The position numbers and the translations under genes are program-made. A stretch of DNA of 64,000 bases from Herbaspirillum sp. alder98 (lineage in GTDB: Bacteria; Pseudomonadota; Gammaproteobacteria; Burkholderiales; Burkholderiaceae_D), in the NCBI RefSeq assembly GCF_020179755.1, contig NZ_JAIUCY010000007.1:62001-126000 (forward strand), written 5' to 3'. Positions 26,960-35,657 of this stretch are shown one piece after another. Position 1 is the first letter of the stretch. Each line of letters starts with the position of its first letter. The notes beneath the pieces were generated by a model. It saw only the letters and a list, made by a program, of their open reading frames with translations, was not told where the DNA came from and made no database searches.

Positions 26960-29566
26960 TCAATGTGCAATGGCCGGCGGCAGCAGCACAATGTGCGGCT
27001 CGCCGGCCATCAGGTTCTCGACGTTCTCGCCGAAGACATTGGACACGATGCTCTCGATATCCACCACCTGCACGGTCTGCCCCGGATCGGCGGTGCGGAT
27101 CATATTGCAGATGTAGTTGGCTCGGTTGTGGAACATCTTCAGCGGAGGGTCGATCTGCGCGCTGCCGAACTCCAGCACATCGTGCAGATCATCCACCAGC
27201 AGGCCAAGGGTATGGCGGCCGTGCCGCACCACCACGATCTCATTGGCAGACTGCGGCTTGCGCGCATCAGGGTGCAATAAGGTACGCATGTCGATCACCG
27301 GCACGAAGGCCGAACTGCTGCCGCTGCTGTCCTGGTAGTTCAGCGCGCCGGCAATCACCGGCTTGAGCGTCGAGGCCGTCAGCATGCGCTCGGTCTCGAT
27401 CGATTCGACCACGTGCCCTGCCGGCAACGCGAAGATATTGCCGTCGACCGTGACGGTGGCGAATTCCCTGGCCTCTCCCGCATGCTGCGCAGTCAACACT
27501 GTGGCTGGCAGGTTGTGCAAGGCCGCACCCGGCTCCGCTTCGGCGCCGATCGGCACCAGCACCACGGCAATGACATCATTGACATGGCCATCGCTGTTCT
27601 TGTATTCACGATAACCGAACGAGACCGTGCTGCCCGCCACCATGTACTGGCGGTCATGCACCCGGATGGTGGCCGACCCGCAGCCGTTGTCGGCCTCCAT
27701 CGCCTGCGCATCCACGCGCAGGATGCTGGCGGGCGGATAAGCCGGATGCGTGCTTGAAATAACAGCACCGGAACGATCGACATAGGCCGCAAATGCCTGG
27801 TCATTCTCGGGCAGCGACGCCGACAGCATGTTATTGAATTCGGTCTCGGCATCGAACACCACGCCGATGCCGCCCACCACCTGGCCCGGCCGTTGCGGAT
27901 CGAAGATCGCCGCGCAATAGATATAAGTGGCGCGATCACCGTAGAGCGGGCTCGGCTCGAACGGCGAGACGCAATATTGCTGCGGGTCGGCCAACTGCAT
28001 GGTCTTGCGCAGCAACTGTTCATCCATGCGCACATCGGACAGATCCAGGCCTTCACCGCGCGGATCGGAAGCGGCAATGATGGCGCCGCCGGCATCGAAC
28101 ACCACCAGCCTGGAGTAGGCGGTATAGAGCGCGTTGATCGACGCCAGGATCGACGTCATGCGCTGTCGCTCGGGTTCGCTGCGCTGGCCATTGGCGGTGA
28201 TGCGCCGGATATCGGGCGTGAGCGCCCACCAACGGCAATCGTTGGCGCGCTCATAGAGGCTGCGATCCATGATGTCGATCATCAGGCGCGAGATGAATTG
28301 CATGTCCTGCAGCGTGGCCGACAATACCGTGCCGTACAGGTCCTGGATCGACTCTCTGAAGATGGCGTTGGTCTCGTCGCCGGTCTGGCTGATCTCATGC
28401 AGGATCGACTTGAGGCGCAGCAGATCGCGGTCCTCGCCGGAGGACATGATCTTGCCGTTCCACACCACCCGGCGCAGCGAATGATTGATCGCATCGGCCA
28501 TCAGGGTGACGTCATGCAGCGGCGGACAGAACGACTTGGCATGCGACATCACGCCCGCCCGGGTGGCGCTGTCGTATTGCGCCAGCAGGTCGAGGTTCTG
28601 CTGGCGGAATGCCATTTCGCAGGGGATCATCACGTGACCATACCAACCGGGGCCGCCGTAACCCTGATAGTCGTGCGCGGCGCGGGTGCGGGCGAGGTAT
28701 TCGCGCCCGCCGTAGGCGATAACCTGATAATCGTCATCCAGCGCCAGCGGCACGGTTCGGCCGGGGGCAACGTGTTCCGGATCGCTGCTGGAGATGACGC
28801 AGCCGGCCTCATCGAGCATCAGCATCACGGATCGGTCGTCGGGCTTTTGCAGGCCGCTGAAGACATCCTTCATTTCCACTGCGATCGGAAAGCACAGGCA
28901 CAGGATGCCGATGGCGTCGCCGTTGGCCGGGTCGACGATCTTGTGCGAATAGATCAGGGCGCGCTCGCCGCCCTGGCGCAAATCGGACAAGGCAAAGGTC
29001 TCGACATAGTGGTCGGACTTGAGCGTCTGCCCGACCAGCGGATCGTACGACTGCGAGATATCGTTGTGCCGGTCCAGGTTGGCCAGCACCCGCCCCTGGG
29101 TATCGAGGATGAGGATCTCGTCATAGACGGTATATTTTTCGCGATAGGCACGCAGACGGGCAACGATATCGTCGCGCTGGTCGTCATCGGCGGCGTCCTC
29201 CCGGCACGCCAGGATGAAGCTGCGGATGGCGTCGTCCATCGCCAGAAACCCCACATCAGCGGTGCGCTCGAACAGGTTGCGCACCACGATATCAATGATG
29301 ACCTTGGCCTTGAAATCGATTTCGCGCACCGTCTTGGCGATGTTCTGCTCGACCAGGTTGGCGATGAGACGCTGTTCCAGCGTATTGAAGCCTTCGCGCG
29401 TGACCTTCATGGTCGGCAGGATGGTCTTGGCCTCGGCCGGGCACACCATCTTGGCGGTCGACTCGATCAGGCGCCAGGCGAAATTGAGTTCGCGCAGGGA
29501 TCGCTCGCATAATGCAACAGCCGGCATGTAGCGTAGAAATTCCGCTGTGTGGAATGTCGTGGTCAT
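26960..29566 (-). CDS. Large soluble protein with duplicated Cache-like sensor halves and a C-terminal CheW domain
   Basis: The start at 29566 gives 868 aa (MTTTFHTAEFLRYMPAVALCERSLRELNFAWRLIE). Two similar halves are visible: NLFERTADVGFLAMDDAIR then YDEILILDTQGRVLANLD..., and SLYERANDCRWWALTPDIRR then YSRLVVFDAGGAIIAASDP..., each resembling a Cache sensor. From about residue 700 a CheW-like domain follows (EFATVTVDGNIFALPAGHVVESIE ... VVVRHGRHTLGLLVDDLHDVLEF). No transmembrane helix or signal peptide is apparent, so it is probably a cytoplasmic ligand-responsive coupling protein for a chemotaxis-type array. No che genes are adjacent; it is convergent with the ABC operon. Confidence 0.8.
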   Translation of the reverse strand: MTTTFHTAEFLRYMPAVALCERSLRELNFAWRLIESTAKMVCPAEAKTILPTMKVTREGFNTLEQRLIANLVEQNIAKTVREIDFKAKVIIDIVVRNLFERTADVGFLAMDDAIRSFILACREDAADDDQRDDIVARLRAYREKYTVYDEILILDTQGRVLANLDRHNDISQSYDPLVGQTLKSDHYVETFALSDLRQGGERALIYSHKIVDPANGDAIGILCLCFPIAVEMKDVFSGLQKPDDRSVMLMLDEAGCVISSSDPEHVAPGRTVPLALDDDYQVIAYGGREYLARTRAAHDYQGYGGPGWYGHVMIPCEMAFRQQNLDLLAQYDSATRAGVMSHAKSFCPPLHDVTLMADAINHSLRRVVWNGKIMSSGEDRDLLRLKSILHEISQTGDETNAIFRESIQDLYGTVLSATLQDMQFISRLMIDIMDRSLYERANDCRWWALTPDIRRITANGQRSEPERQRMTSILASINALYTAYSRLVVFDAGGAIIAASDPRGEGLDLSDVRMDEQLLRKTMQLADPQQYCVSPFEPSPLYGDRATYIYCAAIFDPQRPGQVVGGIGVVFDAETEFNNMLSASLPENDQAFAAYVDRSGAVISSTHPAYPPASILRVDAQAMEADNGCGSATIRVHDRQYMVAGSTVSFGYREYKNSDGHVNDVIAVVLVPIGAEAEPGAALHNLPATVLTAQHAGEAREFATVTVDGNIFALPAGHVVESIETERMLTASTLKPVIAGALNYQDSSGSSSAFVPVIDMRTLLHPDARKPQSANEIVVVRHGRHTLGLLVDDLHDVLEFGSAQIDPPLKMFHNRANYICNMIRTADPGQTVQVVDIESIVSNVFGENVENLMAGEPHIVLLPPAIAH

Positions 29567-29914
29567 GACATCTCTTAAAAATTTGGGTGCCGTGATGTAT
29601 GCAAGAAACGGACCAGAAGCATGCATTTACTAAGTTTTTATGACAGATTCGTTACTTTCTCCTGCATTGATAAGCCGCCGCAGCATTTGCTTGTTTCCCA
29701 ATATTGCTCGCGTTATCAGACTGGCAGCAGCGGTCGCATCGTAATTTCTCAAGAGCTTCCCGCAACCACCAGCTCATCAGGCGTTATCGGGTTTATTGAA
29801 GGCAATATTGGCGATCTTCCAACTTGCGACGGCGATCGATATGCACATGCCAATAACGGCTCTTCCAATCACCGTTGTCCCGCTCACTCGCGATGGCGTC
29901 ATCGGATTCGCTCG
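29567..29914. other. Divergent intergenic region between the Cache-CheW gene and comM
   Basis: 348 bp without a supported gene. The comM frame is open upstream to 29621, but that extension has no family similarity. It should contain promoters for both divergent genes; I see no clear consensus promoter or terminator. Confidence 0.5.
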
Positions 29915-31045
29915 ATGAGCCTCGCCATCCTCCGCAGTCGCGCACTGGCCGGCATGCATGCGCCGCCGGTGACAGTTGAAGTGCATCTGGCCAATGGCTT
30001 GCCCAGTTTCACCATCGTCGGCTTGCCCGAAGCCGAGGTGAAGGAAGCGCGGGACCGGGTACGGGCCGCATTGCAGAATGCGCGCTTTGAATTTCCGGCA
30101 CGACGGATCACGGCCAATCTCGCGCCTGCCGATCTGCCCAAGGAATCGGGACGCTTCGATTTAGCGATTGCGCTGGGCATTCTGGCCGCTTCATCGCAAA
30201 TTCCCGGCGACTGTCTTGACCAATACGAGTTTGCCGGCGAGTTGTCGTTATCGGGCCAGGTGTTGCCCGTGCGCGGCGCATTGGCGATGGCTTGCGCAAT
30301 GGCACAGGGGGAGGGCGCACAGCAGCGCCGAAGTTTCATCCTGCCGCAGGCCAACGCGGACGAAGCGGCGTTGGTGAAGGATGCCGTGATCCTGCCGGCG
30401 CAGTCGCTGCTGCAGGTGTGCGCGCACTTCTCCACGCGCGACGCCAGCGAACGCTTGCAGCCGCATGTCAGCACGGCCTGTTCTTCGCCGTCGACGTGGC
30501 CCGACTTCAGCGACGTGAAAGGCCAGCTGCAGGCGCGACGCGCGCTGGAAGTCGCAGCGGCCGGTGGCCACAGTATTCTGTTGGTCGGGCCGCCCGGTAC
30601 CGGCAAATCGATGCTGGCGGCGCGCCTGCCCGGCATCTTGCCGCCGATGACCGAGCAACAGGCGCTGGAAGCTGCGGCGGTGCAATCGCTGGGGCAGGGC
30701 TTCGATGCCCGCCGCTGGAAGCAACGTCCGTTTCGCAGCCCGCATCACACGGCGTCGGCAGCGGCGCTGGTGGGTGGCGGCGGCATGCCGCGCCCGGGCG
30801 AGATTTCGCTGGCGCATCACGGGGTGCTTTTTCTGGACGAACTGCCGGAGTTCAGCCGCCATGTACTGGAGGTACTGCGCGAACCGATGGAGTCGGGCCG
30901 TATCACCATTTCACGCGCGGCACGGCAGGCCGAATTCCCGGCAAGATTCCAGTTGCTGGCGGCGATGAATCCTTGCCCTTGTGGATACTCGGGTCACGAT
31001 AGCGGCAAGTGCCGGTGTTCGCCCGATGTCATTGCCCGCTATCAG
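29915..31045 (+). pseudogene. comM: comM (yifB) 5' part, codons 1-377, interrupted by the transposon
   Basis: ComM is a hexameric Mg-chelatase-like AAA+ helicase that promotes branch migration in natural transformation. ATG 29915 starts the family's [42 protein letters not shown]. This part retains the Lon-protease-like N-domain, Walker A GPPGTGKS (about 225-232) and Walker [12 protein letters not shown] (about 302-312). The frame enters the transposon after [11 protein letters not shown] and stops at 31069 after seven foreign residues. Rejoined to 58610-58999 it would make 506 aa, the length of E. coli YifB. Confidence 0.96.
31041..31045. repeat. Left copy of 5-bp target site duplication (ATCAG)
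   Basis: ATCAG abuts the left terminal repeat and recurs at 58605-58609 next to the right one. Neighbouring bases differ (T versus A), so the duplication is exactly 5 bp, the size made by Tn7-family transposases. Confidence 0.95.
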
Positions 31046-31070
31046 TGGACTTCATCACAATTAAACTAAC
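31046..31070 (+). repeat. Left terminal inverted repeat
   Basis: Begins TGGACTTCATCACAATTAAA and continues CTAAC. Against the reverse complement of the right end (TGGACATCACCAAAATTAAG, CTAAC), 21 of 25 positions match. The inner ATTAARCTAAC is the most conserved block and recurs subterminally, suggesting a TnsB site. Confidence 0.92.
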
Positions 31071-32124
31071 TACTAATCAGAGTTAGACTCATACTGTGAC
31101 GACGCCCCCAAGTCGTCTCCGCGGCGCAACAAATCTTGCTTTTTCTGCTGGGGAGTGCCTTCGCCTTTTTGTCCCCGCATTCCCCGCACCGCTTCCTCCT
31201 CGAAGACCCCTCATCCATTCCTAAACTACCGCCTCAAATCCAATTTATTCGACGAACTCGAGCGCATCGAAATCGGCCGGAGGGCCACCATTGGCCGGAC
31301 CTCTACCATTAAACTCCAAATTACAAAATACGAGTTTAATGGTATATATCAACTAAAAATCGAGCATCTGTACATTTAAACAGTGGTGTAGAAGAGAACC
31401 CTACATTGTCAACATAGACCCGCCACCAGAGCGACTTCTACTCGCATATCCCGATGCAAAGTCCACCTTGCCTTTCCGAAAAAGTGTGCCTAAACTCGCC
31501 TCATTAAGCCAAGAATAAGGTTCATTTAAATACGAGCTAATATTTAATCCATCCCCCTCCTTTGAAATCTGCGCGATTGAAGAGCGTGGCGCAGAATCCA
31601 CAGTCCAGGGCAGTCATAGTTGCGATATGCGCAAGTTTAATTGCCCATTAGCAATTGATGCCCTCCAGATTGCCCAAAGAGATTTCGGTCGATAGCCTTA
31701 CCCGAATATTTCCTTTATGCAATTTCCTGTTGGAAATCAGAGAAAGACATTCACTCCCACGTCGAGGAGGAATTCGTCGTCGGCGATTGGTCGCTGGGGG
31801 GAACGTCACGGGGCGGCCGTAAGCGTCTGCGGGGATGGGGCGTTAGCTATGAGGATGAAATCACGCCGGATGGCGGTAAGTAGTTTGGCCTTGGCGCCAA
31901 GCTTTGAGCAACTGAAGAGAGGAAGGGAGCAGAGATTACGAGGACATCAGAAATGAAAAAGCGGCGAACTACACGCCGGTAATTCACCGCCTTTAGCTCA
32001 GGAAGGTAACCCCACCTAAGGCCTAGGAACCTTCAAGGTACCGTCCTGCAGCTAACCGGTCAAGACTCATTTGACAGCGATAGCTGTTTTTCTAAGCGCC
32101 ATTGGCGCAGAGAAAGGGATGGTA
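31071..32124. other. Left-end non-coding region of the transposon
   Basis: About 1.05 kb before tnsA with only short unsupported reading frames. It contains the 13-bp dyad at 31304-31344, AGTTTAAT again near 31634, and a minus-strand hairpin at 31952-31992 (GCGGTGAA...GTTCGCCGC followed by TTTTTC), which could stop transcription heading toward the left end. The tnsA leader just after it (31990-32065) has several short self-complementary stretches. Low coding signal and high A+T in the first part suggest a transposase-binding and regulatory zone. Confidence 0.55.
31304..31344. repeat. Perfect 13-bp inverted repeat in the left end
   Basis: TACCATTAAACTC and GAGTTTAATGGTA are exact reverse complements separated by 15 nt. 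Both arms contain ATTAAACT, the same core as in the terminal repeat (AATTAAACTAAC), so they are good candidates for internal TnsB binding sites in opposite orientation. Confidence 0.8.
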
Positions 32125-32886
32125 ATGCGAGTATCCACACACAAAATGGGCAGCCCTAAATGGGCGGATGACGTCTTCAACAGCAAGGCGTCACGAGAGC
32201 TCAGGGGTCCGTCCCGCTGGACCCAGAACCACCACTACAAATCAGAGGCGCTGGGCCAATACGTCGACGTTCAGGGCCGTAACGAATTCTGTTCAGCTTT
32301 GGCCGTCGAGTACCTCATCAACATGGGGTACATCGAGAAAGTGAAAGCTCAACCTTTCAAGACCTCCATCGACGAGTTCGGAAGTGAGATTTATCCGGAC
32401 TTTCTCTTCCAAGTACCCGGAAACCCGGTGCCGCAGCTTTACGTGCTGGAGACGAAGTCGCATCGATTCCTGTCGCCAGCGAAGCAATGGGAAATTGCGG
32501 AGTACCGCGCGAAGTTCAAAGAGCTGGGTATGAAATATCTGTTGTGGACCGACGTCTCGCCGTTAAGCAAGCCCGTTCGTGACCACCTCATGTACATGCG
32601 GATGGCGAGCAGTAGCGGCATCACTGATGACGAAATCGTGGGTCTGATGAACTGGGTGAAGGCACAGGGGCGCAATGCCACCCTGGGGGAGTTTTCGCTC
32701 AACACGGACATGGACCGAGACGTTCTCTACGCGGCAGCGTGGAAGGGCCATGTGTTCATTCCGTTGACCCAACCATTGAGCAAAGAAACCCGTATTTCGG
32801 GCATTCCACAAGACGATTTCATCAGCATGTTCCTTGGCGAGAGCGAGGAGTCGGACAGCTGGTGGAAGGCACTCGCCGACTTCTGA
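32125..32886 (+). CDS. tnsA: TnsA-like heteromeric transposase endonuclease subunit
   Basis: In Tn7, TnsA cuts the 5' strands at both ends so that, with TnsB, the element moves by cut-and-paste. ATG 32125 is chosen because AAAGGG lies about 6 nt upstream; earlier in-frame TTG/ATG codons lack a usable SD. The 253 aa show the restriction-endonuclease-like core with a Glu near residue 54 (GRNEFCSALAVEYL), Asp92 in IYPDFLF and Lys111 in VLETKSHRFL, followed by a C-terminal winged-helix-like region. It is the first gene of the transposition operon, 12 bp before tnsB. Presence of TnsA implies simple insertion rather than cointegrates. Confidence 0.93.
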   Translation: MRVSTHKMGSPKWADDVFNSKASRELRGPSRWTQNHHYKSEALGQYVDVQGRNEFCSALAVEYLINMGYIEKVKAQPFKTSIDEFGSEIYPDFLFQVPGNPVPQLYVLETKSHRFLSPAKQWEIAEYRAKFKELGMKYLLWTDVSPLSKPVRDHLMYMRMASSSGITDDEIVGLMNWVKAQGRNATLGEFSLNTDMDRDVLYAAAWKGHVFIPLTQPLSKETRISGIPQDDFISMFLGESEESDSWWKALADF

Positions 32887-32898
32887 GCGGAGGCCACC

Positions 32899-34968
32899 AT
32901 GAATGCTATCAAGCAGCCATCGCATTTTGCGGTGGAGGCGGGTACACGCCTGCGTAGAGGCAATATTGTTTTTGAGATTGTCTCTGTCCGGTCCACACAC
33001 TTGGTCATTGAACACAGCGCGACGCTTGCACGCAAGTTGATGAAGACGGAGATGTTCTGGGAGGCCTACAACAACGGCATCCTCGTCCCGTACTTCGAAA
33101 CCGAGCCGGCGACACCTGAGGGCCTGAATGCGCAGATGCAAGACGCATGGAAAGGTATCCAAACCACTGGCGGCATGCTGGCCTTTAGCGAGAAGGCTCG
33201 AACTTTCGGATTGCGGTTGATTGCATACATCAACGCAATGCGGAAGCTCGGCCATACCTCGATGAGGCCTACCCAAATCCGACAGATGGATTTAGAGCGC
33301 TTGGTGAAAAAGAACGACGACCCGAATCCGCCGAAACTGTCCACGCTTTACACCTGCGAGCGGAAAATCGAACGCGCCAGCGGAGACCTGCAAGCGGCAT
33401 TCCCGCACTACGCACAGCGTGGCGGTGGCGGGAAGAGCCGTCTTGCTGCTGCAGCACAGGAAGCCTACAACAAAGTGCTCGCCGGAATCTACAAGGACAA
33501 AAACGCGAAGGTCCGTTTCACGCAAATTCAGAAGGCGATACAGCACGAGCTGAACGAAACGCACGGTGCGGCGAAGGCTGTTGCGCTGCGGCCATCGCTA
33601 TCGACTGTCACGCGGGAGACTAAGCGGTATCTGGGGGCATATGACATCTGCAGAAGGAACGAGGGATTGACCGCTGCGAAGAGGGAATTCCGCGAATGGT
33701 ATCCGCGGGATAGGGCTTCGTTCACCGGTCAGGTCACGGAGTGTGATGACAAGGACACCGGAGTATTTGCCGTTGACGAACTGACTGGATTGCCCTTTGG
33801 ACGCGTATGGGTAACGAGCATGGTCGACCAGCTCTCCGACGTTCCGACTGGGCTCTCGATGAGTGCAGAAGCTCGCAGCCTCGAGTCCGCGGTAGCTGCA
33901 GTGATTAATGGCGTGATGCCGAAGTTGAGGGGCGAAGGCTCCTACGCGAAGGTCAAAGATGACATTCCATATATGGGACGGCCTGGACTCATCATTTTTG
34001 ACAATGCCCGCTACAACCATACGCTGGAGCTTCGTTCAGCGGCTGTGACCATCGCTAACGCCGCCGTCGAGTTCGCCAAACCACGTACGCCGACGGAGAA
34101 GGCCAAAGTCGAGAACTTCAACGGACGGATGGTCGGCCGCTTTCTTGAGTGGGTGCCTGGTTTTGTAGGACCCAAGAAGCAAGTTCGGGAGATGGTGAAG
34201 GAGGGACTTCACAGCGCCGTTCTGACCACCGAGCAATTCAGGCTGGGGTTCATGAAGTGGGCGTACGACGTGCACTGTCATGAAGCCGGCATGGATGGCT
34301 ACACACCGAAGGAACGGTATATCCGCGGAATGGAAGGCCGCCGACCGCGGCTGCCAACCAACGTTCTCGATATCAAGCTGGCCGGCATGCGTGAGGACAG
34401 CGTGCAGCTACGGCCTGTAGGGGTGCAGTTTTCTAATGTCCTGAAGTACCACCATGCTCTTTTGAGAGCTTGGAGGGTGCAGCACGGCAATTCTCTGAAG
34501 GTCATCTTTCGATATAGCCGAAATGACCTGAATTCCATCTGGGTGCTGAATCCGGTCACCAAGTTGTGGTTGGAGGTTCCGAGCGCCATTCCTGAATACA
34601 CACGGGGACTGACTCTCTTCCAGCACACCTTGATTACCAAGATGGCTCGCGAACGTAGGAGCAATCACCCTGACCTGGCTGACTATCTCAAGAGCCGCCA
34701 AGACCTCATTGACCTCACGGCCGAGATGCGGAAGTCGACCAAGCTCCGTCACCGGAAGGTTGCCATGCGGATGGGGAACGTGACGGCCAATGATGGCGAT
34801 AACACCGGTGATGACTCTGCGCCTACTAACAGCGCTTCCAAGACCGAGGAACGGGTGATGACGGCACTTGAGGCAAAGCTACGCCAGATTGACGAAGTTG
34901 AACTGGATAAGGGTGGTGATGAGGACGGGTGGGCGATGCCGGACAGTTCGCAGTTTGCATTCTCCTAA
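32899..34968 (+). CDS. tnsB: TnsB-like DDE transposase
   Basis: RNase H-fold transposase that recognises the ends and joins the 3' strands to target DNA. The 689-aa protein has N-terminal DNA-binding helices, then the catalytic triad Asp283 (TECDDKD), Asp368 (IIFDNARYNH) and Glu405 (EKAKVENFNGRM), with spacing of 36 between the last two, followed by a Mu-type C-terminal beta-barrel. A charged tail from about residue 585 (PDLADYLKSRQDLIDLTAEM) precedes an acidic end. In Tn7 the TnsB tail contacts TnsC. GGAGG lies 5 nt before ATG 32899. Confidence 0.96.
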   Translation: MNAIKQPSHFAVEAGTRLRRGNIVFEIVSVRSTHLVIEHSATLARKLMKTEMFWEAYNNGILVPYFETEPATPEGLNAQMQDAWKGIQTTGGMLAFSEKARTFGLRLIAYINAMRKLGHTSMRPTQIRQMDLERLVKKNDDPNPPKLSTLYTCERKIERASGDLQAAFPHYAQRGGGGKSRLAAAAQEAYNKVLAGIYKDKNAKVRFTQIQKAIQHELNETHGAAKAVALRPSLSTVTRETKRYLGAYDICRRNEGLTAAKREFREWYPRDRASFTGQVTECDDKDTGVFAVDELTGLPFGRVWVTSMVDQLSDVPTGLSMSAEARSLESAVAAVINGVMPKLRGEGSYAKVKDDIPYMGRPGLIIFDNARYNHTLELRSAAVTIANAAVEFAKPRTPTEKAKVENFNGRMVGRFLEWVPGFVGPKKQVREMVKEGLHSAVLTTEQFRLGFMKWAYDVHCHEAGMDGYTPKERYIRGMEGRRPRLPTNVLDIKLAGMREDSVQLRPVGVQFSNVLKYHHALLRAWRVQHGNSLKVIFRYSRNDLNSIWVLNPVTKLWLEVPSAIPEYTRGLTLFQHTLITKMARERRSNHPDLADYLKSRQDLIDLTAEMRKSTKLRHRKVAMRMGNVTANDGDNTGDDSAPTNSASKTEERVMTALEAKLRQIDEVELDKGGDEDGWAMPDSSQFAFS

Positions 34969-35009
34969 TCATCATCACGTCATCAAAACGCCCATGGACC
35001 ATGGATGTA

Positions 35010-35056
35010 CATGGGCCCTTTACGAAAGGAATTCCAATGCCCGAACGAAAAAGCAC
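35010..35056 (+). repeat. Direct-repeat translation leader, copy 1
   Basis: CATGGG-CCTTTACGAAAGGAATTCCAATG-CCGAACGAAAAAG precedes and enters the first small ORF. A diverged second copy is at 35377-35425. The repeat spans the ribosome binding site and the first six codons, showing that the two small ORFs arose by tandem duplication. Confidence 0.75.
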
Positions 35057-35297
35057 TAAAGGCAGTGCGGCCGCAGATTTTCTCGACCTGCGCGCTCACC
35101 AGCAGTTGAGGATAGCTCGCCGGCAAAGCATCAGCCCTCCTGACCTGGCTGCCCTTCTTCAGTTCCGCAAATACCTCATCGACCGCGCAGCCCAAATGAA
35201 GCCCATCAAGCTTCAACACCAGAAATCTGCAGTTCCGCCGCGGGCCGCGGGGATTGGGCGCCTGATGAGAGCGCGCTCTAAACCGAGAAATGAGTGA
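35037..35297 (+). CDS. Small basic protein resembling the TnsB C-terminal tail
   Basis: ATG 35037 follows a strong SD (GAAAGGA, 6-7 nt) and encodes 86 aa starting MPERKSTKGSAAADFLDLRAH. Residues about 34-66 (PPDLAALLQFRKYLIDRAAQ and onward to KLQHQKSA) align with TnsB PDLADYLKSRQDLIDLTAEM...KLRHRKVA, roughly half identical, and the DNA shares CCTGACCTGGCTG exactly. It lies between tnsB and tnsC in the operon. Because the TnsB tail is the TnsC-contacting part in Tn7, a role in tuning TnsB-TnsC contact is an inference worth testing. No known family was recognised. Confidence 0.7.
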   Translation: MPERKSTKGSAAADFLDLRAHQQLRIARRQSISPPDLAALLQFRKYLIDRAAQMKPIKLQHQKSAVPPRAAGIGRLMRARSKPRNE

Positions 35298-35376
35298 TGA
35301 GGGTACTCGACGAAATGCTTCGCCAAATCACTTAACGAACATCATTTCATTGAATCACCCGTGGGCTCAGGAAGTT

Positions 35377-35425
35377 CATGGGTTCTTTACACAAGAGGTA
35401 ATCCAATGTCCGAACGAAAGAACAC
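35377..35425 (+). repeat. Direct-repeat translation leader, copy 2
   Basis: CATGGGTTCTTTACACAAGAG-GTAATCCAATG-TCCGAACGAAAG, a diverged copy of 35010-35056 with a 2-nt indel before the ATG at 35406. Confidence 0.75.
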
Positions 35426-35657
35426 TACACCTGCGCCGGCTCCAGAGTCGTCCAAGCAGCGGTCTCATCTGTGGCCTCGGAAAACTGTTAGGCAGTTTCA
35501 TGCTCGGTTGATGCTGAAGCACTTTAGCAAACAGCTTTCTCATGGGGAGCTGAACCGACTCAAGGCAGTTTTGGCGGAGTTCGAGGGTGCCAGAGGGATG
35601 GTGGCACGGTTGCCTCCGCCTGATTTCCCTCGTGCGAAGAAGGGACGGAAGCCATGA
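35406..35657 (+). CDS. Second small basic protein in the tns operon
   Basis: 83 aa starting MSERKNTTPAPAPESSKQRS, preceded by AAGAGG and overlapping the tnsC start by 4 bp (ATGA), so it is translationally coupled to tnsC. The start resembles that of the preceding small protein (MPERKSTKGSA) and their upstream DNA is duplicated, but the central part (LMLKHFSKQLSHGELNRLKAVLAEFEGARGMVARLPPPDF) has diverged. Strongly basic and without a recognised domain. Confidence 0.65.
   Translation: MSERKNTTPAPAPESSKQRSHLWPRKTVRQFHARLMLKHFSKQLSHGELNRLKAVLAEFEGARGMVARLPPPDFPRAKKGRKP

Noticed and set aside
27893..29512. 539-codon plus-strand frame
   Set aside because: Antisense to the Cache-CheW gene; that gene has recognisable domains, this frame has none.
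31096..31107. Shared ACTGTGACG near both transposon ends (also 58509-58519)
   Set aside because: The two copies are in direct rather than inverted orientation relative to the ends, unlike the ATTAARCT sites, so chance is likely.
31155..31379. 74-codon plus-strand frame near the left end
   Set aside because: No SD, unlikely composition, and it contains the perfect 13-bp dyad, which is better explained as a binding site.
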